From: Anseranas semipalmata
Lineage: Eukaryota > Chordata > Aves > Anseriformes > Anseranatidae
DNA length: 64,000 bases
Assembly (NCBI GenBank): GCA_013399115.1
Contig: VXAA01001494.1
Span: 278,852 to 342,851 of the forward strand
Direction of reading: 5' to 3'
Below, one piece after another: positions 1 to 13,600 of this stretch. Positions within the stretch are counted from its first letter, which is position 1. Each line of letters starts with the position of its first letter. A model generated the notes under the pieces. It made no database searches and had not been told where the DNA came from. It saw only the letters and a list, made by a program, of their open reading frames with translations. Both the position numbers and the translations under genes were made by a program.

Positions 1-1146
1 CAACTTTGCTTCTGATTGTTAATTTATCTACAAGTCTGTACAATATGAACGTAAGTTAATGTAAAGTGTACCTAAATAAAGGAAAATCTCCTTCACTGCA
101 GGCCACTGTACTCAAAAATAATGACACTGACAATCAAAAATAAGAAACACTGACACGAGACCACTTCACGGAAGACATGAAAGAGGTACCTGCAATGACG
201 CCTTGGGACTGACATTTTCAGCCAGTTACTGGACTGCTCCTTACACTCACCTATAGCTAATTAGTACTGACATACAAATCAAGTACCTTTATACAAGCGA
301 ATCTATTGCAACTAAAGTTTATTTTTAAAGTAAGTAACTCAATTACCACAGTAATTGCCTGCGTACCATTGCTTGTGCTTTCTCAAAGAACTTTTTTATG
401 CTCTAACATCCTCTCATCATCACTAGATTATAAATAATCATCCTAGAAACATATTAGACAATATAAATAAAAGCTAGTCTCAAAGATAGCCTTCCCACTA
501 GCATAGTTTGCTGACAAATTCATAAACATGAATTTTGACTGATCCAGATTCTAAAACCATTCTCTTTAATTTAGCAATTCATAACATACTTAAGCAAATA
601 TTGCATTCAAAACCATTTAAAAAAATTACTCTGAGTCGGGAACTAAAGAAGTTATTACTACACCCACTAATAACTTCATTCCTCCATACTTCACCCAATT
701 TATTTTGTTTTGGCTGAGAACAGGGAAAAGTTTCAAATTTCCATGACAGGAGACAGCAGCCCTTTGAAAAATCTGGTGGCTTCATGGAAATTGTTCTCCT
801 TCACATTTTTAACAAAAATAGAAGGACTTACTGCTTTTAGGGCCTCCACAGCTCAGATGGCTCAAAACTTTTGGGAAGAGTAATGTTGTTTTCTTTGAAC
901 CAGCAGTTTAATAGCATTGTTGCTTCTAACAACTGTATCTGCCTGTTTTAATCTCCTGCAATGTGGGCAGTGGGGGGTACAGATCCCGTTTTGTTGTGCC
1001 CCACACCTGTACTACTTCAAACGGCCTGACCTTTTCACCACTCTATCCACTGAAAGCAGTAATGCACAGGACAATGTGACACTTCTGATGAACTCTCCTT
1101 TTGAAAACTGTTCTTCAATTAGAGTCATGACAAAAAAAAAAAAAAA

Positions 1147-1163
1147 NNNNNNNNNNNNNNNNN
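1147..1163. other. Assembly gap (17 N) inside a poly(A) run
   Basis: Seventeen Ns lie between two A runs (A14 on the left, A6 on the right). This fits a homopolymer whose length could not be resolved. The true sequence is probably just more A, but a small insertion cannot be excluded. Confidence 0.95.
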
Positions 1164-2255
1164 AAAAAACCACCACCTGCATATTATTCCTGCTAGATCT
1201 AGTCCTTACATCAGTGCAAAAGACTATCTAAAGCAAAAGGCATTTATTTTTGCATATTAAGTCTCGATTTCCAAACACCCCAAACTAAACAGTATATTTG
1301 AAAACATAAATCCTCTGTATTTAAGGGAGTGGAAATACAGAGCTTTACACTTGATCCATGCATAGAGTAACGATGGTATTAAATGCATAGGTCTTGACAA
1401 ATGTGCAAGTTACAAGGCTTCAGAAATTAAAGTGCTACCATATGAAAAACAATCCTTAAAATATATTTTGATCTTACATTGAATAAACATTTGCAAATTC
1501 ATAAGACAATCATGCCTATTAACCAAGCTGATCTGGTCTACAAGAACTCTAGTCTCATTTGGACATTTTAGGCATAGTATATATTCTATGATCTTCTTGT
1601 AGAGAATTACTATAAAAACAACCTGAAGTCACATTTTTTATACAGAGGCAGCATTCCTGAAGAACACGCATTTACATGTCTTGTTCTCTCCATAATTGGT
1701 TCTCTAGTACACAGATGATCTACTAACATAAAATCAGATGACCTTACATGAGGGTAAGAGCTTGGTACTGAGTCTAACCTTTTAATACACTGCACTTTTA
1801 TAAATACTTTCTTAAATATACACATGCTTTTCTCCTCATTTTTCTTTATTTTATATAGTTGGTTTTTTTAGACATTTTCCTTTAAGTCTTTCTCACCTAC
1901 CTACTATAAAGAGTTTTCCGTATGATCTCAGCAACCATAATCAGATTAGATTAGAGATGACACGAAAAGCTGTAACTATAAATTAACATGCTAGACAGTA
2001 ATGCAATTGTTCTACATTTTCCAAGGAAAGTTCTGTGACCATTCACCTTTTCTCCAATTCCAAGCAGGTCGACTTGTATTTCATTAAATGACTGGCAGTA
2101 CAAATGAAGACACGTTTTGGGAATAATCAAATGATCCACATAAGGAAGTTCGAACACAACAAAGGAAAAATAAGATATTGTGCAGGGAGTGTTAAATTAC
2201 TTCATAGAAAGCATGGTCTCTTTAAAAATGCATATACATGTCTTCATATATAAAT

Positions 2256-2286
2256 ATACACACACACAGACAGGCATAGACAGACA
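2256..2286. repeat. CA/CAGA-rich microsatellite
   Basis: A short imperfect array reads ACACACACACAGACAGG and continues with ATAGACAGACATG. It is a simple-sequence repeat with no gene context. Confidence 0.7.
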
Positions 2287-4388
2287 TGAACTACAGAAAT
2301 ACGCATACATTTTCTGCAAGAAACTTTTTACCTTCCATTGCCAGTTCTTAGAGTATGCTGTTTAAATGCACAGTGCAACCCTGAACTAGACCAGTCTGCA
2401 TGTCCATTTTCTCTTCCTCCAGACTTTTTTTTTTTTAACAAGTTTATTTTTAAAATATAATTATATCTGGCTAATAAATGAGAATAACCTCAAGTCCAAA
2501 TTGACTGGAGGAGCCCTGCCTAACAAGAACAGTCGGTTCAGATTCAGACTGACCAATGTGGAAGATACAGCTATTATTCCAACCAAATAATTTTCTTACA
2601 GCAATATCTGTTGCTTTCATTAATCTAGACTTTTGGGTGCACTTTCTGCTTTTCAGCAGTCATACTACAAAAGGTGGGTTACTTAAGAAACAATTAGGTG
2701 CGTATACAAAACAATTTGCAGGCAGTCTTACTCTTTCAGCTTCCTAAGTGAAGTGCCTTTCAAGGCTGATTTATAACACTGTCGTCTTCAGAAGGCAAAA
2801 TAATTAATAGGAGCATGGACTTCTAATTTCAGTGACTTCCAGAGAAAGTGGATTTCATTTGATTTATGATGGCCGGTGACTTTGCATTTTATCAGTTCAT
2901 TCACTCATTATTTATGCTGATGACCAATTTCAATGGGTCGCTATCATCTAACTCACTACTAATCAAAGAGAATTAGGGTTCACTGCATTATTTAGAAGCT
3001 ACTAATTTATCTTCAGAACAAGTATCAAGAATAGTTTGGGGCCTTCTACTCTAAAAAGAAGCACAGCTGGCAAAGTCACACCATTTGCTTGGTATTACAA
3101 ATAAATGTCATCGTGGCTAGTTGTAAGAACTACTTTTTACAGAAGTTTTAAAATGGGGTAGACCATACAGATAGAAAATAAATATGAAACATTGAAACGA
3201 TAAAATGAAACACTTTCCGCCTGACCTCCTACGTCAAAATATTTAAAATATGTTTTCTATTCCCTCTGCAGGCAACTCAAAGATGCTTTATTTAAAAAAT
3301 TCTCTCTTTCTCTCTGCTAACTAAATGGAAATCTTAGCACCAAAACAATCCTAGCTGGCATATTTCTCATTTAAAAGCTATTTGACTATATTTTAGACAG
3401 AAAGAAATAGATCAGATTGAAACTTAAACATACAAAAATGGAGTTTTATCAGCAAGTAATAATACCAAACCATATTCAATCATTTGGGAAAAAAAATCCT
3501 CACATAAGGCAAAAAAGAAAAATAGTCGCCTACTTTGCTCTCGGTGAACAGAGCACAAAAATCTCATTTCGATATTTTTATACCTTTGCACTTCGACATG
3601 CATCTGTCCTCTGATTTCCTGGAATTCTATAGAGCTGATCTTGTGTGTACCCTTTCAAGGAGTATTTTAATCTTCTGGTGGAGAAAACTTTATGCATGAC
3701 TTTTCTAAAACTCAGGTGAAGTACACAACCAGTAATTTTACATAACTGAACTGCCACTGTCAAGTAATCATTCTGGACCATCTCATAAAAGCATGGTACC
3801 ATCTGTTCTGTGAGACAGCACCGCAAACTTCCAAGGTCCAAGTTTCAAATGCTGAAAATAGGTGGGGGGAAAGACATAAAACATTAACTCTACAGAAGTA
3901 TAGAAAACAAAAATTCCTTGGGGCCTCCATGCACGCTTGTGGTAGTCTTCCTGAAAATATCATCTATTCCTTCATAAGCAAATCTGAAGTTTAAATGTGC
4001 AAAATCAAACATTTCCAAGAAGTTTTTCAGCATCTACTACTTGATGCTGAGAAAGTGCTTCATACTTCTATGTATGCAACATTAAAAAATATATCTTCGT
4101 ACAAAAATTAAGGTACAAATATTTTTAGACAAAATTCAAGGATTCATCATATCCCCAAATCCCAGGCCTGGGGCAAGAAGAAAAAATATCACCTTTTAAG
4201 CCAGAAAAGTGTGCCAACTTCAGTGTTTTCCACTGCTGTTATTCTCTCCCCACATGTAGGTATGGTGTCAAAAGACAGGAAATGATAAGCCTTCAGAATA
4301 AATTGATATTTTTTTTCTCCCTAAGCATTAAGGGATTCAAAACAACCCTGAGGTGCTACCTTCTCTTTGCTGTTTGCTCTTCCCCCAG

Positions 4389-4699
4389 CCCCAGAGGAGA
4401 CCTGCTGCCTGCCTCTTTTCCTCCTGCAACAGTTCTGGTACGTGGCTTTTCCCTGGAAAGGAGGAAAACAAAGGCAACCTCTGTCAAGAGAGGACTTGCA
4501 GGCAAGTATTGAAAATACATATATCTGCAGAAAAGCTGATTCCACTAGCACTGATGTTGCACCACCATCAGAAAGTTACCAACACATCTGTGGTGGAACC
4601 CTGGCAGGCAGCTCAGCGCCACACGGCCAACCGCTCCTTTCCCTTTACCCCCAGCAGGACAGGGGAAGAGGAAAAACTAAAATCAAGAAAACTTGTGCG
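4389..4699 (+). other. Candidate exon, unrecognised product
   Basis: A strong polypyrimidine acceptor (tgtttgctcttcccccag) precedes this segment and a usable donor (GCG followed by GTAAGA) ends it. The 311-base interval is open in two forward frames. One starts with two bases of a split codon and ends on a codon boundary, and encodes an S/P/Q-rich segment with a basic end (GRGKTKIKK). GC content is higher than in the flanks. No domain or family is recognised, so a noncoding RNA exon is as likely as a coding one, and chance cannot be excluded. What I see is splice-like edges and open frames; that it is transcribed is inference. Confidence 0.25.
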
Positions 4700-5220
4700 G
4701 TAAGATAAAATTAGTTAGTAAGTGAAGGAGAAGTGGAGGAAAGGAAGAAAATAAAACAAGCAATGCAAAGACGCTCACTCACCACCTCCCATGGGTAGGC
4801 CGATGCCCAGCCATCTCCTGGGAGAGCATGGCTCACTTCCCTAAGCCTTCTCCCTTTTTATTGCTGAGCATGGCATTACATGGCACGGAATCTCTCTGTA
4901 GTTAGTTCGGGTCATCTGTCCGGTTGTGTCCCCTCCCAACCCCAATCTGCTCACTGGGGGGCAGCGGGAGGCAGAGCAGGCCTTGACGCTGGGTAAGCCC
5001 TGCTCAGCCATGGCTCAAAACACTGGTGTGTTACCAACAGTGCTTTGGTCACATATCTAAAACACAGCACCAGACAAGGTGCCATGAAGAAAATTATGTT
5101 CCAGCCAGGCCCAGTACAACATCTAAAACCAATTCCTTTTCACGGCAAAATTTCTTTGTGACAGTAAGACCAAATATATTAACGCCAGCAAATCCCACAG
5201 AAAGTTAGTTACCTCAGCAC
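4700..5220. other. GC-richer noncoding stretch
   Basis: GC rises compared with the AT-rich flanks, with several CCAGCC and GGCAG-type words around 4780-5010. No convincing open frame, RNA gene or known repeat is recognised. It may be a weakly regulatory region or an old insertion. Confidence 0.4.
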
Positions 5221-5420
5221 TTCTCCTCCCGGCTTCTCCCCTAGCTGCAGCTGCCCTCTCATGGGCAGGAAGCTTAATTAGAGACAGCTGGGCTTAATTA
5301 CCTCCCTGCCAGGCTGCCCTCACCCCTCACCCTGGCTGCACCTGAGGGAAAGGCCTGACCAGGTAGTGGATCCACTGACCCAGCAGGTGTGGGAAGGCAG
5401 CAGAAAACAACCAACCCCAA
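5221..5420. other. GC-rich patch with two GCTTAATTA boxes
   Basis: Two copies of AGCTTAATTA / GGCTTAATTA lie 20 bases apart at 5271-5300, within C/T-rich sequence that contains CAGCTG E-box words. The TAATTA core is a homeodomain-type site, and with CAGCTG it resembles an enhancer-like composition. It could equally be part of an unidentified avian repeat. No protein is encoded. Confidence 0.3.
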
Positions 5421-5822
5421 AATGTCCTCCTGCGGAGGTAGCTCCTGATAGTATTGTGTTACCTTCCTGCTGGGTTTAACTGAGGCTTCTGTATCTTCAG
5501 AAAGTGGTGGTTAGTATAAAAACCACCCCCCTCTGCCTCCAAAAAAGGAACACAAATCATAAACGCAGTATTAATGTGCTATTTCAAAATATGTCTTTTA
5601 CACCTATTTAAAAGACTCTCTGCTCCTTAAAGACTGCCACATACATATATATGCTGTTTAACACTCTTGTCTTTTCAAATAAAGTGGTGTTCATTTCTGA
5701 AGCCACACTATCTATATTGTTGTTTCAGACATACATATATGCTTTACTGTGAGCAAGGTAAGGGCAGTCCCTATACGTTTGTCCATCGTGTGAGAGGTCA
5801 ACCCACTAGGCCATTAAAGTTA

Positions 5823-5849
5823 GAAAAGAAAAGAAAAGAAAAAAAATAA
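5823..5849. repeat. (AAAAG)n simple repeat ending in poly(A)
   Basis: About three and a half copies of GAAAA run into an A stretch. A simple-sequence tract. Confidence 0.75.
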
Positions 5850-7598
5850 AACGAATAACTGCACTACCACATGATACCAAAACAAGAACATAGAAGGAAA
5901 GAATTAGGAAAATAATTATATAAGGCTATGGAGTTTTATTGGATGAAACTGGTATTTTTGTTGCCAAACAATAATTACAAACTGATTGAAATGACTAAGT
6001 AGCCATTCAGATTAGTGTTCATAAGAGTTTTGTTCACATAAACACAACATGCTCATCATACTAATGATCTGAAATAAAACCCATGACTTGGCATAGTTTT
6101 CTGCACCATAACACAATTTACATTTCATTGCTAGTAAAATCAAGCTGAAATACTGCAAACCAGTTCATCTTTACACTGCTTGAATTTTCTTTGCTGTTAA
6201 TAAGCATCAAAAGGATTTTTTCCCAAATAAGCATTTATACCTAACTTAGCAAAATTCAGTCAGTTCTATTTATGTTCTTAAAAATATCTGAACACTAAAA
6301 CCTCCCAGGACTATTCAAATTTATGTATTTGTATATTTGTATCAGTAAAGATATCATGTTCATGTCTTTTTTTATTTTTAATAACAGATGCATTTCTATA
6401 AAAACGATGTACATCGATGAAATCTGCAAGTAGTCTTTTTTTATGGAAGTTAAAAAATGGAAGTCTTCAGTCTGACTACAAAGCACAAAATCCTTAAAAC
6501 ATCATATTATGAAAAATATTCTTGTGTACACAATTCTCCTTGCAGGAGACAGTCAAAGAGAAGATTTTGGTTTTTTGTTTGTTTTTTAAAACTTTCATAA
6601 GTATGCGGTGGGATGGAGGCAAACTGGCACAATATGGAACAGAAAGTCATACATGTTCATACATGTATGCAAATGAAATGAGAAATTTTCAACTTGCAGA
6701 CTAAACTCACAAACGTTCTAGGACATATACAACTGCACATACGCTTCATAAACCCATTTCTACAGCTAGCATTAGGCCAACGTTCAGATTGAATGAAAAA
6801 ACCTTAATCTACAGGAATTAGTTAACATAGTGGATACTAGTACTAATGTGAAAATGGCAGGACAATGAAGTTCAGAATCTTAGTAGCATCCCATGCTTAT
6901 TACATAAAAGAAGTTTAATTAATCTGTCACAAATATTGAGCAAGTGAAGTCTCCTGAATCTCTCATTCGAACAGACAATATAAAAAAGTAATTTATAATT
7001 TATGAAAATCCTGAGTGAAACTCTCAAGCAGACCTATTTAATAAGTCGAATGAACCTTAAAAACCACTAGATTTCCAAGAAACTAAATTCCTTAATACAC
7101 AGAGAGTAACAGCAAAGGTAAGAGAAGTGGGCTTGGTAATAGCAAAATAAAGAGATATTATTTTTCAATGCCAAACAAAATTATGACATCTACACAAAAT
7201 GTTTGTTAAGTCCAAGAACTGAACTATATAATGTACACACAGAGATATATAGGGAAAATGCTCGAAAGATTATTTTCATTCAAGTGTGGCAGCAAAATCC
7301 ATAAGCATTTGCAAAGCCCTTACTTAGTCCAGGGGATAAGACCTTTATCACCCCAGAACTGTAATATATATTTCCGTGTCCCCAAGACCATGTCTTCATG
7401 AAGCAGAAGATCCACCACAAACCATAACTGGATTCATCTCAGCAAAAGCAACAAGTTTTATACCAGCCAACAAATCTTCTAGGTATTTTCTGCAAAAGGG
7501 TGTTCTTCAAGACTGAAATCTCTCTCTAACCTTTTCACACTCCCTTTTGTACACATATCTAAAGTTATGGTTTGCAATCAATCATAAAACTCTCTCTC

Positions 7599-7615
7599 AA
7601 AAAAAAAAAAAAAAA
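7599..7615. repeat. Poly(A) run, 17 bases
   Basis: Uninterrupted A17 follows a CTCTCTCTC stretch. No retroelement is recognised upstream that would explain it as a tail. Confidence 0.85.
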
Positions 7616-10600
7616 GTCTTAAAAGAAGGGGAATGCAGTGGGGAGGAATGTGTGCACCAGAGAAACAAACAAGGCGCTTCACAAAGAAAGTGTCCCTTTC
7701 TCCTCAGCCTGGTGCATTCTTAGAATTAAAAAAATAAATAAATAAATTTAGATATTTATGTAAAACATTTTTTAGTAATTACACATCTATCAATGCTGTG
7801 AATTAGCTCTGAAACTTTTCCTTTTGTATTTTTCTCTAAATAGCTAGAGACATTTTGCATTCCCAACAATTGAACAAATAGATTTTTAGACTCTGATATG
7901 ACCTCTTCAAGCAAGCAGCTGTAAAACTCCCATTGTTCATAAAATCCTGCATATGTACATCCCCAAGTCCCCCTTTCCATTCAATATATATGAAAATGCA
8001 ATTTACTGTACGTCAAATGAAAAATGCAGTTTTCAAATGCATGACAACAGGTGCTAGTTAAATGATCAGACACTATTTGTTACCTAGTCTCTTACTCTCA
8101 TTTGCAGCATGATAAATTGCATTTTAGCAGAGTACTGCGATCTAAGGGGTCTTGACATGCTTTTATTGATTTGCATAGGTTATATGCATGTATTCCTGTT
8201 TGTAGGCAAATAGTGCCATGAGTAAATTCAAGTCACCGTGCCTCTGTTTCAAGAAAATTGCAGTCATCACAGGGGAGCCAAGATGGAGTGAGGTTGGGTA
8301 AAAGAGACACATGCAGCCCATTGGAATCTCAGAACCTCTATTAAGATTTATAGGCTGCAGGATTCTTTTGGGCTTCAACATTATTCTTAGTAAACCCTTT
8401 CTGTCTTCAGTTGTTTATAAAAACTGGCAGCTTTAGCAAAGACAGAAGCTTATGTTGTAGGTAGCACAATTTAACATAATAGTGATAGCCTGTCCTCCAA
8501 ATATCCTGATACTGATTTTGAAAGAGAAACTACATAGCCTGGATTCTCTTTCCCATAATTTGAAAGGTTTTCTTTTTAGTAAACTTCCTCTCCTTCATTT
8601 ACACAATGTTTTGTGGACTGCAGTTAGCTAAGATTAGTTAACATATCTGTCCTCTCTTACCTCTTCGCAAGTCAGCCAGCATCATTATTGCCCACCTAAC
8701 AAAAAGAAAAACGTCCTGTATAGAAAGGTTAGATACCTTCCCTGCAGGGTACAAATGACAGGCCTAGAACTAGGAATTGAAGCTTCCATACTTGCGTTTC
8801 TTCACACTGGGAACGATGTGATCCGCCATCACCAGCATCTGCGTACAGTTTCCCCAGTTTAGTATCAGCACATGCCAGCACTCGCCCCCATTAACTAAAG
8901 AGAACACTGCCGGAATATACACAATGCCCCCATGCAGGCAGATTATCTCTACGCATGCACACACTGTTTTGTATTACAACTGTTGGAGCTGGTATGCAAT
9001 GTTCAGGCTGGTGTCAGTCCGTACACACTACTGATCCAATCATCCCCTTGTAAATTTGCACATTACTGATAAAGGTTCAGGTTCAGGGGGAGCTGTTAAT
9101 TTATCAGTAAAAGGATTTAGACTTGGCAGGCATACTTACACCGTATAGTATCCAAGGAGCTCCTCACTTGTATGTTATTTCAGTACTTAAAATTTATTAA
9201 AGAACTGTTTCAGGGTGGCAGTTTGGCATTAAATTTGATGGAATTCAAGAACTGTATTCTTTTCCCTGTCTATATCACAAACCCTAAAGCCAAGCGAAAT
9301 TAATTTAATTGTAAATTTAAGCTCCAAAAAAGGAATATATAACAAATATTAGGAAAAAAAACCATCAAATGATAAACATTAAGGCAATACAGAATGCACA
9401 ATCTCAGAAAACATTCTAATTTGAAATAGGCAGTGCCATTCGTGTGTCACTAGTAAATTCTAACCAGAACTACCGCATGTCGGCCCTAACTAACGTCTAA
9501 GATTACCCACCTTATCAATTTTACTTCCCTACAGGTTTCTCAGTTTATGAAGATTCTGATGTATGTTTCTCAACAAAGAATGAACTACAAACTGTGTTTA
9601 TAGAGACTATAAAACTGAACAGATCAGCACATTATGATATATCCTGAAAGCATTTTTGCTTACTGTCCACCAATTTCCATACAGTTTAGCAGATGCAAGT
9701 GATGTACTGAGACCAAGAGGCACAACGTGGTATGAGTCGCATCTGATTTACACTGAAAAGGGAAACTCATTATTGCATATAAGGTATGTTTTTAAGATTA
9801 TGTCTACTCAGAAAAGCCATAACGAGTAAAACAACATTGCTAACTATTCTTTTATATTGTGTATGGAAAACTGTTCCCCTTTGGAATATATGTAACAAAT
9901 GACTGTTACCCAAATGTATGTAATCAACACTATATGCTTTTGTGGAAGTAGTATTTAGACAGTTCTGCATAGGAGGTTCACAGGGTAGTTTCAGGCAGGC
10001 CCAATACCCTCAGCCTGAGCTACTCATTCATGCCTCCACACTAACCCTTCCCAACTGTCTGTGGAGTTGCATGATGAAGAGCAACAGGGAAATGAGTCAA
10101 CTAAGAATCTGTTTTTTCCTGAGATCATTTTTGACATGGATCAGTTTCTGATCTGGTCCACCATTCAGCCCCAATAATTATAGGGTGACAAGACTGACAC
10201 AACTGAAGTGTCCTACAATCAGTGCAAGTGTAGGAAAGAACGGTAAGGACTACGTAAGGTGGCACTGCTCATCAAATTACTGCTTATCAACATATGGTCT
10301 CAGAACACACACAAATATTTCATGCGGAATAAAGATCTTACAAGTGCAACTGTGAAACAGAAGAAAAATTCTGAGCAAAGGAAGATGGCAGAGCAAAAAG
10401 AAATTTTGTGATATCACAATAATAGTGCACACAAGACTTGACAGTGGCATGTGTATCAGAAGAATTTCAAAAGTGTGTTTGAGGAGTAAAGATGCAGTGG
10501 CTTGTTGGATGTGTTTGAAAAAGCACAAGACGCGCCACAGCAAAAAGAAAGAATACATTCCATCTTTAAAACATTTTGTATAAAAATATACTCATAGGTT

Positions 10601-13600
10601 TATATACTTAGTACTGAATTTATAGGGACATATGTTTTCAGAGGAGGAGACCCTGTGAAAAATAGAGGTCCAGCCATTTCTACCTATCTACAAGAAGTAT
10701 ATTTGACTTTAAACTCCATTTAGAGTATTAACATTTAAAGTCAGGGGAAACACCAGAATCTCTAAGCAGAGCTGGCCCCCACAACTGGGCATTCATCCAT
10801 GAATGCCAGGATAAAAGATTTGCAAAAATATCAGAATAAATATTCTGTTAATTGACCAAATAATATTCAAAACCTACTTAAATCTATCAACTTGAGCCAC
10901 TGCAACTCTGTTCCTTCAAGTCATGTATAGTTTGAGAGATCTAGCAAGAATATCCACACTGTCCTGAATGAATTCTTACCTCCTGCCTTTCAACCTTGAA
11001 ACCCTTCTTTGCTTAAGTTTCCTAAAATGGTACACAGAATAAAAATAATCATGCATATTACCTCTCTGTCTGTGAAAAAAAAAAAAAAAATACTACTTTC
11101 AGTGTATCAGTATTGCCTCTACTTAGCCTGTTGGGCTCATTCTCTAGCCCCAGTTTCACATTCATTTGCAGCCTCTAAAAGCAGGCCTGTGTTCTCTACT
11201 CGCCAAAGGTTTTTTGCACATTAAAACAAAGGTTTAGAAATAGGTCATATTTCAAAAACCATGACATTTACACAGTCCCGTATTCGAGAACATCCAGCAC
11301 CCAGGCCTACAAGCATTCCTTCTCTCCAGATAGGAAAGATCAGCCTGTACACCCTTCCCAGCCAGGAGACTAAAACACACTAGCAGAAGGGGTCACAAGC
11401 ACAGTGCAATACCACAGTGAAAGTGTCTTTTTAGGAATGCAATTAAGCACAACTGACATAGCCAGGCAATCTGACTAGGTAGTAATAGTTCCTTAACTAT
11501 TATCAAAGCATAGAAAGGTATAATATTAACAGAGACAGCAGCTGATCTCTAATGATAAAAATCTTCAGGTAAAATGAATCCAGTTTTTTCATAGCTAAGC
11601 AATGAAAATTCAAATCCCATGTACCTTGCAAAAGACAAAGTTTGAAAAAATAAAACATGAAAAAAAATGAAGTGAAAGTGGGTTTAGAAATTCTATATTG
11701 CAAAATTCAGAAGTCTACAGAACTGAAAAGGGCTCTTGGGATTTCTTGCTAAAGACCTTGCCTCTGGAACAAATCACCTATTTGTACTAACCTCAGAAAA
11801 AATGTGAAAGATTGTTCAGTTTCTCCCTAATGAGAGGAATTTAGCACGGTTGGTGTAATATTCCATAATAATATTTCTATGCAACATCTTCACTAACGCT
11901 TCAAAAGCCATCAAAAATTTAACAAAGAAAATGATAATTAATATCACAAAACATACAGATGAACAAATTAGAGTAAGTGGCACTATCAAGTTATTGTTTT
12001 TCTCCTCCTCTCCTTCTACTCTGTGGAGAGATAATTAGGATTGCTTGACTTACTATTAATTTGCTGGTGCAAAATACATTAAAGACAGTCGTTTCTATTC
12101 TGGGACATGCCTACAGGCGGGAAAGTATGCCTTTACACAGAGAAATGTATGACTGACCACTGTATCACCTCTCATAGTTCTGGTACTTCAAAATCATGTT
12201 TTTCCCACATCTTTGCTCTCTCTTCCCCTAGCTTCAAGGTCATCTTCCTGCAACTTTCGCTCAAGCTGCAGTCCTGTAAAGAATTTTGTATACTTGCATA
12301 AATTCACACATGGATAGGCTGAACACACTTGTTGTGCAAGGCTAAGCACACATAGGAAAGTTCCCAGGATCGCAGCAGGAACTCCTGTAGCAGAGAAGCA
12401 ACTGTGTGGGAACACCTTTAAGCACTGTTTTGTTTATTAGAGCACATATCTATGGCTGTGAAAGGCTGCACTCATTTTAACTTGAATGGCTAATAATTAA
12501 CAAGTACTAGTACATACAAAAACTTTGATAACATAAGAATAATCATTTTGTAGATGCAGATGACCACCACAGAAGCAGTTCATCATCAAAAGGAGATTGT
12601 TAGGTATTTGTAAAAGTAGACTTGAAAGATACTTTAATGTAACAGTTCATCATGGCAGAAGGCACTATAAAAAAGATCAGAACTTTAAAAGAATGTGGTG
12701 AAGATTAAATGCACTCCTCCAAACCTTTTGAACATCAGGAATTAAAATCTGACGCAGAAATATGCATTTCAATTAACATCCAAGACTGAAAACTTAAGAA
12801 AATCTGGAAAGATGACAACAATATATAAAAGAATTCTCTCACATGAACGCAGAAGCACCAATTCAGCATTAGCACTTAAACCATCAGAAAGGTTAATTCC
12901 ACAGACCAAATGGATTTTCAGGGCATCCTTTGCAGAGTCAGACCTTTATATTGGGAAGCTTGTCAAATAAAGGCACTCGAAGAGGAAAGAAAGTAGCCAT
13001 GTCAAAGCATATGTGCAGCTCCTGAGGTTGACATGCTATCACCATTTGTAAATAGTAAATCTATCTGCATTTTAGTAGCCCTCTATCTAAACTCTACTCC
13101 CTCTGGAAAAAGTGTGTTCAGCAGTATTATAGCATACATACTTTGTTTGTGCTTATTAAATAAAAAGAAAGGATCACCTTCAACCATATTAATGATGGAC
13201 TGGTGGATGAAGGATGTCTGCGAAAATTCACAACATCTGTTTGCTCCACTCTCTTCTCAGCGTGCTGCACCTATTCCTCATGCTTAATGATGCTCATCCA
13301 CTCTGCGAGTTTTACGAACAAATGTGTGTTTAGCCACATTCATCATTCTGAATGAGCGTTCTTGATGAAGCATCCACTGGCCTGTTTCGCTCTTTCTGCT
13401 ACACTTTAACAAATGACAACTGCTCTACGTATTTTTCATTTGTTAAAAATAAAAAGCTAAGTGAAGAATAGGCCCAGCAAATTTTTCTTTTACTCCTCTG
13501 GTAACTTTACTAGAAAATGGAATACTACATGCATTTAAACTGTATACAGGTTCACATGCACAAATCTAAATGGTGCATACAAATGTATAGTATTTTCAAA

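Larger units (their letters stand above)
1..4388. other. AT-rich stretch without a recognisable gene
   Basis: All open frames here are short and none has a recognisable protein signature or paired splice sites. The stretch holds a 17-base N-run, a short CA-rich microsatellite near 2256 and scattered A/T runs. It is best read as intergenic or intronic DNA. A well-conserved noncoding element could be hidden here, but that needs alignment to other genomes. Confidence 0.6.

Noticed and set aside
8770..8964. Minus-strand 64-codon frame in a slightly CpG-containing patch.
   Set aside because: No splice support and no family signature; probably chance.
13271..13372. Minus-strand peptide QERSFRMMNVAKHTFVRKTR, which recalls the ERSF motif of hAT transposase C-termini.
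   Set aside because: Only about 25 codons, with stops right after, no terminal inverted repeats or other transposase motifs. A C/D snoRNA reading of the same stretch (ATGATGA ... CTGA) lacks a terminal stem.
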